Below, in pieces: positions 54,310 through 64,000 of a stretch of DNA of 64,000 nt; position 1 is the first letter of the stretch, and each line of letters begins with the position of its first letter. Source of the DNA: Thalassia testudinum (lineage: Eukaryota; Streptophyta; Magnoliopsida; Alismatales; Hydrocharitaceae); NCBI GenBank assembly GCA_037157565.1, contig JAZHRO010000050.1:43100001-43164000 (forward strand). The letters are read 5' to 3'. The notes beneath the pieces were generated by a model. That model had not been told where the DNA came from, did not search any database, and saw only the letters and a program-made list of their open reading frames with translations. The translations under genes were made by a program, and so were the position numbers.

Positions 54310-55712
54310 CACCTTTTCTGGCACCGTTGCCAGGAAAGTACGCCTTCGAGTAAGTTTTTACTTCATTCCTGTAATTTTTTTCTTCTCTTCTCTCTTCACG
54401 GGTATCTCTGTTTTTGGTGTGCAGGTGAACCTGGTGCAAGGAAAAGATAGGCAGACGAAGTCGAAGACGTGAGCAGATCTAAGGCGGGAACGAGAGCGTG
54501 AAGACGCCGACACCGCATTGGAGCTTCGCACACGTTGCCGAACAAGTACGTTTTCTTTTCTTAGCAACCTAGGTTAACTTGTAACCTTAATAAAAAAAAA
54601 ACTAAAAAACTAAAAAGAATTAGAAAAACTTCTTGGGATCTCTTGGGGCAAGTGGATTAAAATTTACTTATTTGATTGATTGGCTTTACTCCCACTGCCC
54701 CAGGATTTCCCACCTTACTTCACATAGCGAAAATACAAGAATCTTGATTCTTGAATTTCTCACCGTGGGAAGTATTCCTTGAGGCAAACATAAAAAGATT
54801 GATTGCACCCCTCTTTGCCTCATTTTCCTGCAAATTCGGGATCACATTTTTGGTGGGGAGACTTGGAATTGAGTTGATTCCAACCCCACCACGACTTTTC
54901 AACTTGCCTCAGATTCGATCCCGAGTATTTCAACACCAACAATTTTAGTTTCTTTATCTGTTGATTGAGCCTTGTGTGGACATCTTTTTGGTGATTGGGA
55001 TCACTTGAATTGGAGTGCTTTGGCTCCCTTTCACATAAACTCTAAAACTGACTCGTGCATCCACACATAGAAATATCCATTTAGTGTAGCCCATTGCATT
55101 TTAGCATGCATTAACTAACTGATATTGAAGAAGGGTTTGTTGGGCTTAGAAAGAAAACTTGTATTCTCTCAAAAACCCGGAGATTGGTTGAATTGGTAAT
55201 TCAGAGAAATCCTAAAATTCATACTACTTAAGGATGAACTCTAAAAACCATTCACCAATAAAACTTCAATTCGGGGAGATTTTCCCGTTGCATGCTTGTC
55301 TTACACACTCTGAAAATCAATCACTTGGGCATTACTTGTAAATAACGCCCTTCACATTCCAAAAGCACTTGACCCTAAGCCTCTAACTAAAACTGGTAGT
55401 AACTTGACCCTTCTTAAGGATTGGAGGTCTAACTACCTGCGTGTAGCGTCTACGTGCTGGTGAGGGTTCCCACGTGCTATCAGGTGTCTAAGACTGGGGT
55501 AAACGGCCTTTCAATCTGGCCCGGTGGTTCCGCGGTGCTCGCATTCGGTTCCGTAGTTCGTGATAGTAGGTAAATTAGATCTTTAGGTCTAAGGGCACAC
55601 TGTAGAGGTTAGGAATTTGTTTGAATTGATTTGTCATCAAGTGTACCTTTGAGGCGTCATTTCTCTCATCTCTTTTCCCTTCTTATCTCCTTAATTCTTC
55701 CTGCGGTAGTGC
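54310..55712 (+). other. Element F leader between LTR and gag
   Basis: Long untranslated leader, as is usual in Athila elements. It carries the primer site and no coding region. A GC-rich segment at 55440-55560 interrupts otherwise AT-rich sequence. Confidence 0.65.
54319..54334 (+). promoter_or_regulatory. Primer-binding site of element F (tRNA-Asp type)
   Basis: TGGCACCGTTGCCAGG, nine bases after the LTR. Athila elements use the tRNA-Asp complement TGGCGCCGTTGCCGGG; this copy differs by two transitions. Confidence 0.85.
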
Positions 55713-57599
55713 ATGTTTGGGAGGTCACAAAACCTTGAACTGTTTGAATTGACTGATAAATTTAGAAAAGAAGCCGAATCATCCTCCTCCTCCTCCACAA
55801 ACATGGCTGCACGCCCACCCCCAAATCCCGAGGGAGGAAATCACCCTCAGAACCCACCAGGTGGTGGAGCCTTAGATCCCATAACCCGCCTCCAAGCCCA
55901 AATGGAAATGTATAATGAGAAAATGGAAGCCATTCGGGAAACATTGGAGGAAATGCAGAACCCTCCCGAACAGGAAGAGCGTAGGTCTCTTAGCTCGTAT
56001 TAGAATCCCGCCGCTACAGAGACCATAGGACAAATTTGGGTCCCCATGGGAGGGGATGACTTTGAATTGAAACCAAATATAATTGGCCTGATAAATTTTC
56101 ACTTCCATGGTCATGCAAGTGAAGAACCTTTTCTCCATTTGGAAGACTTAACCCGACTGGTTGAAATGGCTAAACTAAGAAATGTCGGGTTACCTATAGT
56201 CCTCATGAAAATGTTCCCATTTTCATTGCGGGATAAAGCGTCGCAGTGGTTACGCACCCTTAGGAGAACCATCCACTCTTGGGAAGAGATGCGAACAGCG
56301 TTTCTCAAGAAGTTCTTCCCAATCGGGCGAACCAATGTGCTTCGCCGTGCTATCACTTCATTTACGCAACAAAATGGCGAACAATTTCATGAGGCATGGG
56401 AGAGGTATAACGACCTCCTCAGGAAGTGTCCGCACCACGGTTTGCCTAAGTGGCATATAGCCCAGATTTTCTACTATGGGCTAAATGAGACTTTGAAGCA
56501 GATTGCAGATGCTTCCTGCGGAGGGAACTTTATGAATAAAGACGAGAATGGAGCATTTGAATTGTTTGAAAATATGAGTGAAAACTCGATGAACAATGCT
56601 TCCATTGTTGCCTTTAATCGTACCAGCCAGCCCCGAAATGTCCATGAAGTTGACACAAGACCCTTCCATTCATCCACTGATCTAAGTCTTATGGCACAAA
56701 AACTGGATGAAGTCTCCGTCGTGCACAAGAAGCTGGACGAGCTTCTGGCCAACCCCGCCCGTTCTATGGCAAACACCCCCACTTCACCACTTTGTCACAA
56801 TCCCAATTCTTCCAACACCAGGCTTATCCCAAGAAACCCTGTAAGACCTTCCTTACCAAGTGTCGTGCCAAGCGACTCGGTAAGTCATGTGGAACTGGCT
56901 TCTGCGAGCCAGTATTTCGACACAGAGGACCAAGCCTCCGTGTGCTCGGATGCATACTTACATGCGGGCGCGTCTTCTGGCATAGAAGACGCTTGCGCTG
57001 TGGGGAACAACCCGTTCTCTGCCACTTATAACCCAGGGTGGCGTAATCATCCAAACTTTGCATGGTCCAACAACCCGCAGCTCCAAAACCCCGTGGGTGG
57101 ACCAATGCAACCGTCCGCACCCGTCATCCCAAGGGCCCAATCTAATCCTATGGCGAATCCACCATCAGGCCCTTGCGTACCACAAGCAGAACACGCATCA
57201 AGTCCTCTTGACAAATTGATGCGAATGATGATGGATATGTCAAAGCGCCATGAAGAGAACATGACCACTCTTCAGCACCAATTGGCGCAGCAGAATGCTG
57301 AGATCAGTCAACTACGCATGGCGACTCAATCTCAGGGCACTCTTCCTGCCCAACTATTTCCAAACCCGCGAAACTTCATACCCCGTGGTCCTCAACCACA
57401 GGTGCGCCCTTCTCAGGGGCAGGTTAATCAAATTCTGCAAGCTCCGAGCATTCCACCGGGATTTCAAGCTAATCTTACTGTAGCACCACACTCTTATGTC
57501 CCTATTGCGAACCCTCCTCCGCCGTATGATCCCAGTGGACCCGCATCATCCAATGCTATCACTACGAGGAGCTGTAAGCAGACGGTCGATCTGCCTTGA
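55713..57599 (+). pseudogene. Gag of element F (Athila type)
   Basis: Capsid precursor. ATG at 55713; a Pro/Ser/Gly-rich N-terminus ends in TAG at 56001-56003 (probable Gln codon), then the same frame is open for 517 codons. The retrotransposon gag core is clear: LINFHFHGHASEEPFLHLED, MFPFSLRDKASQWL, WEEMRTAFLKKFFP, GEQFHEAWERYNDLLRKCP, QIFYYGLNE. A Pro/Asn/Gln-rich tail ends near TTRSCKQTVDLP with TGA at 57597-57599 (probable Arg codon). It is the longest open gag in the window, close to full length. Confidence 0.9.
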
Positions 57600-58413
57600 C
57601 CTGATCCTGGCCCGTCTTCTTTTTCATCACCCTCTCATTCGAGATGCGCACCGCATTCGCGAGAGGACGATACACCCAAATTGATGCCAGAATCAGTCCC
57701 ATTCCCTGAGGCTCTACTGAGGGAGCCAAAAGGCAAAAATAAAGATACGCAGGCCTTTGATAACCTGCGTAATTTGTTTAGGGATGTAGAAATCAAGGTA
57801 CCCCTACTTGAGGCTATCGACCACATACCTACTGTCACTCGATTTTTCAAAGACTACACAACACCCAGGCGGCAGTCAAAGAAAACTAAGAATTCGATGG
57901 TTCTCTCGCCTCATGCGAGTTGTGCTATGCTAACAAACCTACCACCGAAGTAGAAAGATCTGGGCGCACCGCTTATTTCCTGTAGAATCCAAGGCTGCAG
58001 TTTTAACAGTGCCCTGCTTGATCTAGGATCTTCCATAAATCTTATACCGACCATCATGCTCGAAAAATTTTCCTTGGGAAATTGAAACCCACCCCTGTCA
58101 CGTTACAGTTGGCAGATCGTTCTGTCAAAATATCGAAGGGTGTGGTGGAAGACATGGTGGTTAGGGTCAACAGTCTCTGTTTTCTTGTTGACTTTCTTAT
58201 TTTAGATATGGAAGTTCCTAGCTCACTTTCTGATTGTCCAATCTTCCTTGGTCGACCTTTCTTGGCCATAGCCCGCGCCCATATCGACTGCGAGTCGGGC
58301 TGTATCGAGATTGCCGTTGGATATGAAAAGATCAAGCTTAACATCTTCAAGGCAGCCAAGAACTTTGATTGCGATTGCATCGAGGATGACACGTCTGATG
58401 AGGACATGGCCAC
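57600..58413 (+). pseudogene. Protease region of element F
   Basis: Continues the gag frame, with TAG at 57951-57953 (probable Gln), to the active site Asp-Leu-Gly at 58020-58028 (ALLDLGSSINLIP; Ser where Ala is usual in this group). A one-base deletion near 58080 moves the frame to the one starting at 58082, which reads TPVTLQLADRSVK, VVEDMVVRV, DCPIFLGRPFLA. The last is the flap-distal protease motif of Athila elements. Confidence 0.85.
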
Positions 58414-59700
58414 CAGTGCGTGTATCAGACTAACTGGGACCTATTCGGACTGCTGCGGATTACCTATAAACACTGATGACTGCCTGACCAACACATATTG
58501 TGACGTTCCCCCATCCCTCCCTTGTCCCGTACCTTCTCCTGACCAGACTTCTGACGAGGTTTTCTCCGCTTCCCATACCTCGTGGTCTGAGTCATATCCG
58601 GGCTACTCACCGCCGGTCCACACTCCTGAAGAACAGATTGCCCTTTCTTTCCCGCCAAATCAGGCGAATTTGCATCTCCACACTGGGTCCTTGAGCCCAT
58701 ATACTTCTCACTGGGGCTATACCTTTTTGGATCCATCTATCCCAGAAGCCCCTCTTCTTGGCCAATCTGAGGGCCAATTCCTTCCTCCTGACTTATTCTC
58801 CAACCCACCTGGGACACCCTCGTCCCAAGAAATGCCAGACCTTTCACCATCCACTCCCGAGTTGAAAGAGCTGCCTAATACACTTAAGTATGTTTTCCTG
58901 AGACCAAATGAAACGCTCCCTGTAATCATCAGTTCAAAATTGACTAGGGAGCAGGAGTGCAAACTGACTAAGGTCCTCATAGAACACAAGGAAACTATTG
59001 GATGGTCTTTATCAGACTTATCTGGCATTAGCCCCTCTTATTGCACTCACCGTATATATACGGAGGAGGAGGCTCGACCTTCCCGCGAGATGCAGCGACG
59101 TCTCAACCCCAACATGCGGGAGGTTGTTAAGAAAGAAATCATTAAGTGGCTGGATGCGGGTATAATCTACCCGATCAGCGATAACCCCTGGGTGAGTCCA
59201 ATTCACGTTATGCCCAAAAAGGCAGGACTCACCATCCATGTCAATGACAGGGGCGAATCCATCCCCACACGCACTCCTACATCTTGGAGAGTGTGTGTGG
59301 ATTATAGGAAACTCAATGCTGCAACCAAGAAAGATCCCTTTCTGCTACCATTCATTGACCAAATCCTGGAGCGGTTAGTGGGAAATAAATTTTTCTGTTT
59401 CCTGGATGGATTCTCCGGATATACCCAGGTGGCAATTGATCCCCGAGACTAAGAGAAAACCACTTTTACCTGCCCCTTCGGCACCTTTGCATTTAGAAGG
59501 ATGCCGTTCGGACTTTGCAACGTGCCAGCAACTTTCCAGAGATGTATGCTGGCGATATTCCATGACATGGTGGGTGACTTTCCCGAGGTCTTCATGGATG
59601 ATTTTTTGGTCTTTGGACCATCTTTCGACGAATATCTTGCCTGACTCATATCCTTAGGAGATGTATTGATGTAAACCTCATGCTTTCTTGGGAAAAAAAG
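58414..59700 (+). pseudogene. Reverse transcriptase of element F
   Basis: After a Pro/Ser-rich linker, RT motifs run DAGIIYPISDNPWVSPIHV, WRVCVDYRKLNAATKKD, LPFIDQILERLVG, FCFLDGFSGYTQVAI, then TAA at 59450-59452 (a Gln codon by position). Next come TFTCPFGTFAFRRMPFGLC and the catalytic FMDD at 59591-59602. TGA at 59642-59644 and a pair of compensating indels, the second in the A-run near 59692-59698, disturb the next 60 bases. The linker and first RT part are open for 456 codons. Confidence 0.9.
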
Positions 59701-60440
59701 TCATTTTATGGTGCACGAGGGAATTGTTCTCGAACATATCATCTCCGATAGGGGTATCGAGGTTGACAGAGCTAAGCTTGATGTCATTGCTGATTTACCT
59801 GTGCCTGGCTCTGTCCACTCCTTCCTGGGACACGTCGATTTCTATAGGAGATTCATCAAAGACTTTTCCAAAATTTCTCGACCCTTAACTCATCTCCTAT
59901 CGACCGACGTACCCTTTGATATGGGCCCCGACTGTATACAAGCATTCACGCAGCTACGTAATGCTGTCACCAAGGCCCCTATTCTCCAGTCGCCTAATTG
60001 ATCCCTTGACTTTAAACTCATGTGTGACGCTTCCGACCTTACAGTCGAAGCCATCCTGGGACAAAGATGCGATAGACACCCCTTCGTGGTGTACTACGCT
60101 AGTAAGACGTTGGACGAGGCCCAGCGTAATTATACTACCACTGAAAAAGAACTACTGGCGGTCATCTTTGGGCTGGAGAAATTCCGCTCTTACCTTCTGG
60201 GCTCTCACGTTATTGTTTTCACTGATCACGCGGCCATTCGCCATCTCATGCACAAGAAGGATGCCAAGCCTAGATTAATTCGTTGGATCCTTCTGCTCCA
60301 GGAATTTGACATTGAGATTCGCGATAAGGCCGGAGCCCAGAATGTTGTGGCTGATCACCTTTCCAGACTGGACCCTGACCACATTGGACTTACTCTGCCG
60401 ATCAATGAAATTTTTCCTAATGAGCACCTATTATCAATAA
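59701..60440 (+). pseudogene. RNase H region of element F
   Basis: SHFMVHEGIVLEHIISDRGI connection, HSFLGHVDFYRRFIKDFSK, then TGA at 59999-60001 (a Trp codon in related elements). RNase H follows with [44 protein letters not shown] and [12 protein letters not shown]. All expected acidic residues are present. The frame continues into integrase as a 253-codon open stretch from 60020. Confidence 0.9.
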
Positions 60441-61144
60441 ATGTGGCAAGTGGACCGCGGTATGCCGACATTGCCAATTACCTTGCTTCTGGATCCCTTC
60501 CACGTGGATGGCCTAAAAATCAGCGCGAGCGTCTCATGGCAGAAGCAAAGTATTATTTCTGGGATAATCCACTTCTTTTTCAGATAGGTGCTGATCAAAT
60601 CATCCATTGCTGTATTCCTGACAGCGAGTTCCCTAGTGTGTTATCCTTCTGCCACGATCAGGATTGCGGAGGCCATTTCTCTGGGAGGAAAACTGCAGCC
60701 AAGGTGTTGCAGTGCGGTTTCTTTTGGTCCTCCCTTCACCAGGATGCACACAATTATGCCAAGCATTACACTAGGTATTAGTCGTTAGGGTCAATGTCAC
60801 GTCGTGACATGATGCCCTTACAACCCATCCTAGCTGCAGAAATCTTTGACATTTGGGGAATTGACTTCATGGGTCCCTTTCCTCCGTCCAACGACCTCGA
60901 ATTCATCCTCGTGGCCATTGACTATGTTTCGAAATGGATCGAGGCTATTCCCGCGCACCATGCTGACCATATTATATCCACTCGCTTTGTTAAGGATCAC
61001 ATCTTTGCACGCTTTGGGATCCCTCGAGCCATTATCTTGGATGGAGGAAGCCACTTTTCCCATGCTTCTTTTCGGGCACTTCTGAGGAAATATGGAGTCC
61101 ACCATCGTATTGCGGGAAGTGTGCTCCTCCAAATAATGTTGTAA
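60441..61144 (+). pseudogene. Integrase of element F, truncated
   Basis: The zinc region keeps its His pair ([15 protein letters not shown]) but both zinc-binding Cys are Tyr (HYTRY), followed by TAG at 60779-60781. The core has the first Asp in WGIDFMGPF and the second in LDGGSHF. The sequence leaves integrase after YGVHHRIA near 61113, before the catalytic Glu. So the C-terminal half and everything downstream were deleted or replaced. Not functional. Confidence 0.88.
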
Positions 61145-61698
61145 GAGATATACTGACACGTGTTTCAACAAAAAAAAAAAAGGGTTGCAAATAAGTCAGT
61201 ATATCTCGCAAATGTCTACCCTAAAAAGTTCTTCAGGGCAAGTCGCAAATACCCTATTTTTCATGTGAGCCACAATTGTCAGAAAATGGGAGTTGAGTTT
61301 TCCGTCATCTTCTTAAGGGTCAATCCGAAATCATGGGCTGAAATTGGGACCAAACTTTACTTAAAAATTCGTGAAACCCTGGACTTTAGTCTTAATGTTC
61401 ATCTGGTCAGTCTTGATCCTTCACTAAGCACAAGCCATAATCTCTTGAGCTCTCGAGTATGGTAAAAACCTCCTGGATCCTGGAAATCGTACTTAAGGTT
61501 TAAATTTCAAGAGTCCTAGTTAGTCAAGAGATGATCTATGTCATGTGAGACTTAAAGTACTAGTAGTCTTCTCTACAACTGGTTCTCGCAATATCCAACA
61601 ATAAACACACCTATATCGCCTCAGAAGAAAATCTTCAGCTTAAAGATGATTTCTAAATACAATACAAAAAAATGTTTTGCTGGGGAAGGGCAAAAGAT
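61145..61698 (+). other. Element F remnant between integrase break and 3' LTR
   Basis: Non-coding. A poly-A run near 61169-61181 is followed by sequence with no recognised protein similarity. The extra ORF of Athila elements is not seen. It probably represents the 3' untranslated end after a large internal deletion. Confidence 0.5.
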
Positions 61699-61711
61699 AG
61701 GCGTGGGGGTA
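61699..61711 (+). promoter_or_regulatory. Polypurine tract of element F
   Basis: A purine-rich run with GTGGGGGTA directly before the TGATTGCAC LTR start. Expected plus-strand primer. Confidence 0.6.
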
Positions 61712-62162
61712 TGATTGCACCGCAAAAATATGCCTGCAATTGTGCTGTCTTGTGCTATTTCCTAGCATTACCATTGCATATTAGGTCTCCATAGTTGCAA
61801 TGTAAAAATACATGCATGCATGCATTTAATTGAGAAGGGAGGAGAATAAAATAAGTGGCCTTGCAATTTACATTTTTCTTTAAGTGCTTCTTCACAAAAT
61901 TCACCATCTTTTTATTTTTTATTTCACTTGATTTTTAATGCTTCCCGCGGCTGCATGCATCTTCTTCTTATCCTCGTGCCATGCTTCCCTGCAGCAGCCC
62001 TCTCCCTGCCAAGCCATACCAACCTCTCCCTGCAGCCGCATGTGAGCCATGCTCTTCCTCTTCTTTAAAAAGACCACGATTTCTTCTTCTTCAACAGCCT
62101 GGTCCCAGCATATATACATATATAGATAAATATATATTTACATATATACATATACTTATATA

Positions 62163-62204
<42 letters not shown>

Positions 62205-62239
62205 AATATACATACATATATATATCTATGTATACATAC

Positions 62240-62287
<48 letters not shown>

Positions 62288-62383
62288 TTATCTACATATA
62301 TCTATATATACATATATTACTATATACAAACACATGTATATATATACATCTATATAGTATCATATACATACATATACATATAA

Positions 62384-62414
<31 letters not shown>

Positions 62415-63280
62415 GATCTATACATATATCTATCTATACATATACTTATATATATATATTTACATACCTATATATATATACACATACATATATACATATA
62501 TAACTACATATATATACCTATATATATTTATAACCACATATATACATATAGATATATTTACATTTATACATATATAGATATATTTTCACATTATTTACCA
62601 TACGTGGTATCGTGGGAATATCTGCACCAGTTGCTGATATTCCTCGATACACGCATACAAAAAGTGTGGTCACACACATCTTCCACCATCCATCGCACAC
62701 TCCACGCAGTACCTCGTCTTGTCGGTTGCGTCTTTCTAGACGACGACCGACTCGACACCGTGCTACACTCCATCTCTGCCTCCACCCCCACCCCTTTATA
62801 CATATATAGTATATACATATATATCTATACTATATTTACCTTATTTCTATTTCTCTTGCATGCCCATAAAAAAATATAAAAAAAATATATAAAAGAGAAA
62901 AGATAATCTTTGACTTGCAGGTAATCCGTCATGTGAGTAGCAAGACCCGTTTTGGAACCCTATTTTGGCTCAAAGCCAAGAACCCAATTTTGTGGGTGTG
63001 CCTCAAGGACAAAGGTTTCCAGAAAAAAACCTAAATAGAAAAAAAAATACCAAAAACACAATAAACGAATGGAAGAGACTCATTGTATGAAAGGCGTGGA
63101 AACTTAGCTTGTAACCCCACTTCCCTGAGTTCGACCCTGGGCCTAAAACTGACAAGATAAAATCGAGTAGGCCAGGTTAAAAATTTTGTAAAAGGATGGT
63201 TAGGTCCGATTTAGGTTAACCACTATATACACTCCAACGATAAAATCATCATATTAACAACCTATTTGGGTCTGACACTA
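61712..63280 (+). repeat. Element F 3' LTR (short form)
   Basis: 1569 bp. It matches the first 420 bp and last 1.3 kb of the 5' LTR but lacks the GC-rich block. The join is at about 62107, where sequence passes from 'ggtcccagc' directly into the TA microsatellite (62108-62590). It ends GACACTA, with one substitution from the CA end. Confidence 0.9.
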
Positions 63281-63285
63281 CTGCC
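63281..63285. repeat. Target-site duplication, right copy (element F)
   Basis: CTGCC, identical to 51442-51446. Confidence 0.85.
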
Positions 63286-64000
63286 TCCAGCATTGCCTCA
63301 AGGAGAAGATTCCTACTGTTGGATCTCAATCCAATGGCTAAGAATCGCCCAAACATCACTCGGTCTCCTTTGAAAGCACCTGAAGGAAGATCTGATCATG
63401 ACCGTTGGATTCTCATCCAACGGTCGAGGCTGCAGCAAGCTAAAGTGTCCGCGCGACCAACCAGCGCCCTCACCACAATGGCAACGCACTATTTTCACAA
63501 AGAGGGGATGCGAGATCGAGCAGTGATTTACTGCACCTTCTTTTGTGCCCAAAGAAATTTGACCGCTTGATCCAGTGTTACACATGCACGGAGGAACACT
63601 GCTTGAAGATGCGTAGATGCATGCCCAGGCAGACACGCGTCATCTGGAGCTCTCCCTTAAGTCGACTAGGCGTATCATCCATTGTCCGATCTTCACGATT
63701 GTGCGAATCAAATCTCACGAGAGGTGAGATCCGCTCTCACTCCTCAACCACACGATTAAGATTGAACGGTGGTGATGCTTCCTCAACCAGCGGGTGCGCG
63801 ATTTGAACGATTACGAGGGCACGATCTGCGGGGACTCCCAACCGTGTGATGGTTCATCCAACGGTTGCCAGTGATGCATGCACATTTGAATCCGCGAGCG
63901 CACGCGATCTCCGTACGATCTCATCCATCCACACCTGATCCAACGGATGTCGATTGCCTCGCGCTATGCCAGCTGTAGCCATGCCTCCTCACACTAGCCA
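63286..64000. other. Non-coding repeat-like DNA at window end
   Basis: Moderate GC, with ATCCAACGG-type palindromes at 63318-63337 and 63402-63423 and single arms near 63845 and 63940. It continues the sequence at 51241-51441 that F interrupted, and resembles the first 700 bases of the window in its motifs. No gene recognised. Confidence 0.5.

Larger units (their letters stand above)
51447..63280 (+). mobile_element. Element F: Athila-type Ty3/gypsy retrotransposon, truncated
   Basis: LTRs 51447-54309 and 61712-63280 begin TGATTGCAC and end GACACCA or GACACTA. They are flanked by CTGCC at 51442-51446 and 63281-63285. A tRNA-Asp-type primer site follows the 5' LTR, and a G-rich polypurine tract precedes the 3' LTR. 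Gag, protease, RT, RNase H and the first half of integrase are present. The rest of integrase and the region where Athila elements carry an extra ORF are missing. Gag lacks a zinc knuckle, typical of this group. Confidence 0.92.

Noticed and set aside
61145..61465. 101-codon frame after the integrase break as the Athila extra ORF
   Set aside because: It has no membrane-segment pattern or recognisable similarity, and the region directly follows an abrupt deletion and a poly-A run.

Overview
The window is plant nuclear DNA, almost certainly from a seed plant with a large repeat-rich genome. The evidence is the set of retrotransposon lineages: chromodomain Ty3/gypsy elements of the Tekay/Del type, an Athila-type Ty3/gypsy element with a tRNA-Asp primer site, and SIRE-like and other Ty1/copia elements. 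Long microsatellites, a hAT-like non-autonomous DNA transposon and pervasive CAG-to-TAG and CGA-to-TGA decay also fit. The GC-rich gag-pol codons of the Tekay-like copies lean towards a monocot, but that is a weak hint. I find no intact host protein gene, tRNA, rRNA, CRISPR array or prokaryotic operon.

Layout. 1-5895 is non-coding repeat debris, with an old SIRE-like LTR end near 2.0-2.2 kb and an (AT)n(GC)n tract at 4.8 kb. Element A (5901-25936, minus strand) is a Tekay-like Ty3/gypsy element flanked by a perfect CAAAG duplication. Its protease coding region is split by element B (11617-22009, plus strand), a relative of the same lineage in opposite orientation, flanked by ACGAA/GCGAA. 25942-28229 holds a GT microsatellite and a hAT-like element. 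Element E (about 28230-31518, plus) is a heavily decayed Ty1/copia pol with its 3' LTR start. Element D (31524-47164, plus) sits at the end of E with a perfect GTTTA duplication. D is a SIRE-like Ty1/copia derivative that carries gag but no pol. Its 3' LTR is interrupted by element C (35694-45849, minus), a second copy of the B family, so C is inside D and D is next to or inside E. 47170-51446 is non-coding and contains a degenerate 46-bp tandem repeat. Element F (51447-63280, plus) is an Athila-type Ty3/gypsy element with a CTGCC duplication, a truncated integrase and very unequal LTRs. 63286-64000 continues the sequence that F interrupted.

How the parts relate. Every coding region belongs to a retroelement and each carries stops, frameshifts or lost catalytic residues, so none looks autonomous today. 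Insertion order read from the nesting is A before B, and E before D before C. The strongest unexplained signal is a dense array of GACGTC-centred palindromes (AGACGTCTG) in the LTRs of the Tekay-like elements A, B and C and also in the LTRs of the unrelated Ty1/copia element D. A second signal is a codon-identical TGG-to-TGA stop shared by B and C, which suggests a shared, already defective source copy. I see no evidence of a new protein-based system.
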